Positions 11,173 to 14,721 of a stretch of DNA of 14,721 nucleotides are shown here, piece by piece; the first letter of the stretch is position 1, and each line of letters begins with the position of its first letter. Source of the DNA: Saccoglossus kowalevskii. Its lineage: Eukaryota; Hemichordata; Enteropneusta; Harrimaniidae. Location of the stretch: assembly GCF_000003605.2 (NCBI RefSeq), contig NW_003109959.1, positions 1 through 14,721 on the forward strand. The letters are read 5' to 3'. The notes under the pieces are model-generated. The model was not told where the DNA came from. It searched no databases and saw only the letters and a list, made by a program, of their open reading frames with translations. The position numbers were made by a program, and so were the translations under genes.

Positions 11173-12946
11173 CTTATACCCCTATCAATATGCAGAACAG
11201 CATATGACCACTATTATTATGCATACAAGAGAATATCATATGACTCCTATTAATATGCAGAATAGCATATGACCCCTATTAATATGCAGAATAGCATATG
11301 ACCCCTATTGATATGCAGAATAGCATATCACCCCTATTAATATAGGCAGATTAGCATATGGCCCCTATTAATATGCAGAATAGCAGATGACCCCTATTAA
11401 TATGCAGAATAGCTTATGACCCCTATTAATATGCAGAATAGCATATGAACCCTATTGACATGCAGAATAGCATATTACCCCTATTAATATAGGCAGATTA
11501 GCATATGGCCCCTATTAATATGCACAATAGCATATGACCCCTATTAATATGCAGAATAGCTTATGACTCCTATTAATATGCAGAATAGCATACGACTCCT
11601 ATTAATATGCAGAATAGCATATGACCCCAATTGACATGCAGAGTAGCATATGACCCCTATTAATATGCAGAATAGCATAAGACCCCTATTAATATACAGA
11701 ATAGCATATGACCCCTATTAATATGCAGAATAATACGACTCCTTTTAATATGCACAATAGCACATGACTCCTATTAATATGCAGAATAGCGTATGGCCCT
11801 TGTTAACATGCAGAATAGCATATGACCCCTATTATTATGCAGAATAACACATGTCTCCTATTAATATGCAGAATAGAATATGACTCCTATTAATATGCAG
11901 AATAGCATTTGACCCCTATTAATATACAGAATAGCATATGACCCCTATTAATATACAGAATAGCATATGACCCCTATTAATATGCAGAATAATATATGAC
12001 TCCTTTTAATATGCAGAATAGCACATGACTCCTATTAATATGCAGAATAGCATATGGCCCTTGTTAACATGCAGAATAGCATATGACCCCTATTATTATG
12101 CAGAATAACACATGTCTCCTATTAATATGCAGAATATAATGACTCCTATTAATATGCAGAATAGAATATGACTCCTATTAATATGCAGAATAGCATATGA
12201 CTCCTATTAATATGCAAAATAGCATATGACCCATATTAATATGCAGAATAACACATGACTCCTATTAATATGCAGAATAGAATATGACCCCTATTAATAT
12301 ACAGAATAGCATATGACCCCTATTAATATGCAGAATAATATATGACTCCTTTCAATATGCAGAATAGCACATGACTTCTATTAATATGCAGAATAGCATA
12401 TGACTCATATTAATACGCAGAATAGCACATGGCCCCTATTAACATGCAGAATAGCTTATGACCCCTATTAATATGCAGAATAGCATATGACCCCTATTGA
12501 TATGCAGAATATAATATGACCCCTATTAATATGCAGAATTGCATATGGTCCCTATTAATATGCAGAATAGCATATGGCGCCTAGTGATATGCATACAACA
12601 GAATAACATATGGCCCCTATTAATATGCAGAATAGCATTTGGCCCCTATTAATATGCAGAATAGCATATGGCCCCTATTAATATGCATACAACAGATGGT
12701 ATATGACCCCTATTAATATGCAGAATAGCATATGGCCATTATTAATATGCATAATAGCATATGGCCCCTATTAATATATGCAGAATAGCATAAGGCCTTA
12801 TTAATATGCAGAATAGCATATGACCCCTAGTAATATGCAGAATAGCTTATGACCCCTATTATTATGCATGCAACAGAATAGCATATGACCCCTATTAATA
12901 TGCATACAACAGAATAGCATATGACCCCTATTAATATACAGAATAG
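11173..12946 (+). repeat. B4 block fused to truncated A5
   Basis: The B4 part has CACATG at 11761 (588 bp from the head), GTTAAC at 11802 and 12063, and CACATGTCTCC at 12109. It lacks the two monomers ending in AATAAGCAG that B2 and B3 carry. At about 12440-12470 it passes, without a head module, into A-type sequence. The A5 part has GCAGAATATAATATG, GCAGAATTGCATATGGTCCC, GGCGCCTAGTG, CAGAATAACATATGG, CAGATGG at 12693 and CATAAGGCC, ending 254 bp after CAGATGG at the head at 12947. A5 has lost its head and the monomers up to the GGTCCC region. Confidence 0.86.
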
Positions 12947-14150
12947 CTTATACCCCTATCAATATGCAGAACAGCATATGACCACTATTATTATGCATAC
13001 AAGAGAATATCATATGACTCCTATTAATATGCAGAATAGCATATGACCCCTATTAATATGCAGAATAGCATATGACCCCTATTGATATGCAGAATAGCAT
13101 ATGACCCCTATTAATATAGGCAGATTAGCATATGGCCCCTATTAATATGCATAATAGCAGATGACCCCTCTTAATATGCAGAATAGCTTATGACCCCTAT
13201 TAATATGCAGAATAGCATATGAACCCTATTGACATGCAGAATAGCATATGACCCCTATTAATATAGGCAGATTAGCATATGGCCCCTATTAATATGCACA
13301 ATAGCATATGACCCCTATTAATATGCAGAATAGCTTATGACTCCTATTAATATGCAGAATAGCATACGACTCCTATTAATATGCAGAATAGCATATGACC
13401 CCAATTGACATGCAGAGTAGCATATGACCCCTATTAATATGCAGAATAGCATAGGACCCCTATTAATATACAGAATAGCATATGACCCCTATTAATATGC
13501 AGAATAATATGACTCCTTTTAATATGCACAATAGCACATGTCTCCTATTAATATGCAGAATATAATGACTCCTATTAATATGCAGAATAGAATATGACTC
13601 CTATTAATATGCAGAATAGCATATGACTTCTATTATATGCAGAATAGCATATGACTCCTATTAATAAGCAGAATAGCATATGACTCCTATTAACATGCAA
13701 AATAGCATATGACCCATATAATATGCAGAATAACACATGACTCCTATAATATGCAGAATAGATATGACCCTATTAATATACAGAATAGCATATGACCCCT
13801 ATTAATATGCAGAATAATATATGACTCCTTTTAATATGCAGAATAGCACATGACTTCTATTAATATGCAGAATAACATATGACTCCTATTAATATGCAGA
13901 ATAGCACATGGCCCCTATTAACATGCAGAATAGCATATGACCCCTATTAATATGAAGAGTAGTATATGGCCCCTATTCACATGCAGAATAGCATATGACC
14001 CCTATTAATATGCAGAATAGCATATGACCCCTATTAATATGCAGAATAGTTTATAACCCCTATTATTATGCATACAACAGAATAGCATATTACCCCTATT
14101 AATATGCATACAACAGAATAGCATATGATCCCTATTAATATACAGAATAA
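12947..14150 (+). repeat. B block, copy B5 with 348-bp deletion
   Basis: Head to CACATG (13535) is 588 bp, as in B0, B2 and B4. At that CACATG the sequence jumps to TCTCC and GAATATAATGACTCC, which in B4 follow the second CACATG at 12109. The lost piece equals 12109 minus 11761, or 348 bp, exactly 12 monomers, and it removes both GTTAAC sites. Between 13633 and 13770 five single bases are missing relative to the matching part of B3. The block closes with GAAGAGTAGT (13954), CTATTCACATG, AGTTTATAACCCC (14049) and two 36-mers, as in B'. Confidence 0.88.
13633..13770 (+). repeat. Cluster of five 1-bp deletions
   Basis: Compared with B3 from about 10046, this stretch of B5 has TATTATATG for TATTAATATG (about 13633), CATATAATATG for CATATTAATATG (about 13718), CCTATAATATG for CCTATTAATATG (about 13746), GATATG for GAATATG (13761) and GACCCTATT for GACCCCTATT (about 13768). 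A length check agrees: CACATGTCTCC to GAAGAGTAG is 419 bp here and 395 in B', which lacks one 29-bp monomer, leaving exactly five bases unaccounted for. It may be real decay or an assembly artefact. Confidence 0.85.
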
Positions 14151-14721
14151 CTTATACCCCTATCAATATGCAGAACAGCATATGACCCCTATTAATATGC
14201 AGAATAGCATATGACCCCTATTGATATGCAGAATAGCATATGACCCCTATTAATATATGCAGAATAGCATATGGCCCCTATTAATATGCAGAATTGTATA
14301 TGACCCATATTTATATGCAGAATAGCTTATGACCCCTATTAATATGCAGAATAGCATATGACCCCAATTGACATGCAGAATAGCATATGACCCCTATTAA
14401 TATACAGAATAGCATATGACCCTTTTAATATGCAGAATAGCACATGACTCCTATTATTATGCATACAACAGAATAGCATATGGCCCCGATTAATATATGC
14501 AGAATAGCATATGGCCCCTATTAATATGCAGAATAGCATATGACCCCTATTAATATGCAGAATAGCATATGACCCCTATTGATATGCAGAATAGCATATG
14601 ACCCCTATTAATATAGGCAGATTAGCATATGGCCCCTATTAATATGCAGAATAGCATATGACACCTATTAATATGCAGAATAGCTTATGACCCCTATTAA
14701 TATGCAGAATAGCATATGTGA
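14151..14721 (+). repeat. Mosaic end with shortened head
   Basis: A head starts at 14151 but lacks the ACCACTATT and GCATACAAGAG monomers that follow in all other heads. TATTGATATG, a 31-bp TAATATATG monomer and GCAGAATTGTATATG come next. The segment 14343-14602 repeats 2801-3060. A GGCAGATT 31-mer (about 14612) and a GACACC monomer close the stretch. The last bases read CATATGTGA where the consensus has CATATGACC; this may be a variant or the start of a different sequence, and the window is too short to tell. Confidence 0.82.

Larger units (their letters stand above)
1..14721 (+). repeat. 29-bp satellite array filling the window
   Basis: Every part of the window reads as head-to-tail copies of a 29-bp monomer, clearest at 244-272. 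In order it holds TGCAGAATA, GCATATGA, CCCC and TATTAATA. The consensus has 10 G/C of 29 bases and no CpG. Two self-complementary words, CATATG and TATTAATA, occur in nearly every copy. Common substitutions are ACCCC to ACTCC or GGCCCC, GCATATG to GCTTATG or GCACATG, and TATTAATATG to TATTGATATG. Length variants recur: 36 bp (GCATACAACAG replaces GCAG), 31 bp (TATAGGCAGATT or TAATATATGCAG), 28 bp (CTTATACCCC) and 27 bp (GAATAATATGACTCC). All copies share one orientation, and no unique flank or inserted element is visible. Because 29 is not a multiple of 3 and the monomer carries TAA and TAG on both strands, a regular run has a stop in every frame within 87 bp. The family is not one I recognise; array size and hierarchy suggest eukaryotic satellite DNA. 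Confidence 0.98.

Noticed and set aside
1-14721. CRISPR array
   Set aside because: A 29-bp period is close to CRISPR repeat length, but there are no unique spacers; the repeats abut one another and vary throughout. No cas-like gene or leader is present.
1-14721. G-quadruplex or telomere-like repeat on the minus strand
   Set aside because: There is only one GGGG run per monomer, with about 25 bases between runs, and many copies have it broken (GGAGT). The spacing is too long for ordinary quadruplex folding and no telomeric word is seen.
1-14721. CENP-B box or alpha-satellite-like centromere repeat
   Set aside because: The monomer is 29 bp rather than about 171 bp, and CpG is nearly absent, so the CpG-containing box cannot be present in the consensus. 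A centromeric role cannot be judged from sequence alone.
14713-14721. End of the array (CATATGTGA)
   Set aside because: Only a few bases differ from the consensus at the very edge, which is too little to separate a variant monomer from unique flanking DNA.
1-14721. Species assignment by matching to a known satellite family
   Set aside because: I do not recognise the monomer as any named satellite. A database search would be needed and none was run.

Overview
The whole 14,721-base window is one tandem-repeat (satellite) array. It has no recognisable protein-coding gene, RNA gene, transposon or unique DNA. The basic unit is a 29-bp monomer, about 34% GC and without CpG; a canonical copy lies at 244-272. 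Roughly 500 copies run head-to-tail in a single orientation. This organisation points to a eukaryotic genome, in satellite or heterochromatin-type DNA resolved by long-read assembly. I do not recognise the family and cannot name the organism.

The array is not a plain 29-bp repeat. Variant monomers of 27, 28, 31, 35 and 36 bp recur in a fixed order and define higher-order blocks. A head module starting CTTATACCCC (a 28-bp monomer) begins at 160, 1321, 2053, 5687, 6419, 6945, 8350, 9059, 10441, 11173, 12947 and, shortened, 14151. After the shared head comes one of two bodies. The A body gives blocks of exactly 732 bp in three copies (starting at 1321, 5687 and 10441). The B body gives blocks of about 1.38-1.40 kb when full length (6945 and 9059) and carries a pair of GTTAAC hexamers exactly 261 bp apart. 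A and B together make a unit of about 2.1 kb; the two intervals 6945-9059 and 9059-11173 are both 2114 bp.

Layout: A tail (1-159); B0 and partial A0 (160-1320); A1 (1321-2052); B1 (2053-2822); a 260-bp segment repeated near the window end (2801-3060); low-variation monomers (3061-3603); divergent B' with a junction module (3604-4743); more low-variation monomers with a B fragment (4744-5686); A2 and a shortened A' (5687-6944); B2 (6945-8349); A3 (8350-9058); B3 (9059-10440); A4 (10441-11172); B4 fused to a truncated A5 (11173-12946); B5 (12947-14150); and a mosaic end (14151-14721).

Block copies differ mostly by losing or gaining whole monomers: 29, 58, 147, 205 and 348 bp equal 1, 2, 5, 7 and 12 monomers once the 31-bp variants are counted. 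This is the mark of in-register unequal exchange or slippage. The exception is five single-base deletions packed into 13633-13770. The monomer also has a simple internal design: GCATAT and its reverse complement ATATGC alternate along the array with spacers of 11 and 6 bp, so each half-site can pair with either neighbour. Any function of the array is inference; nothing in the sequence shows one.
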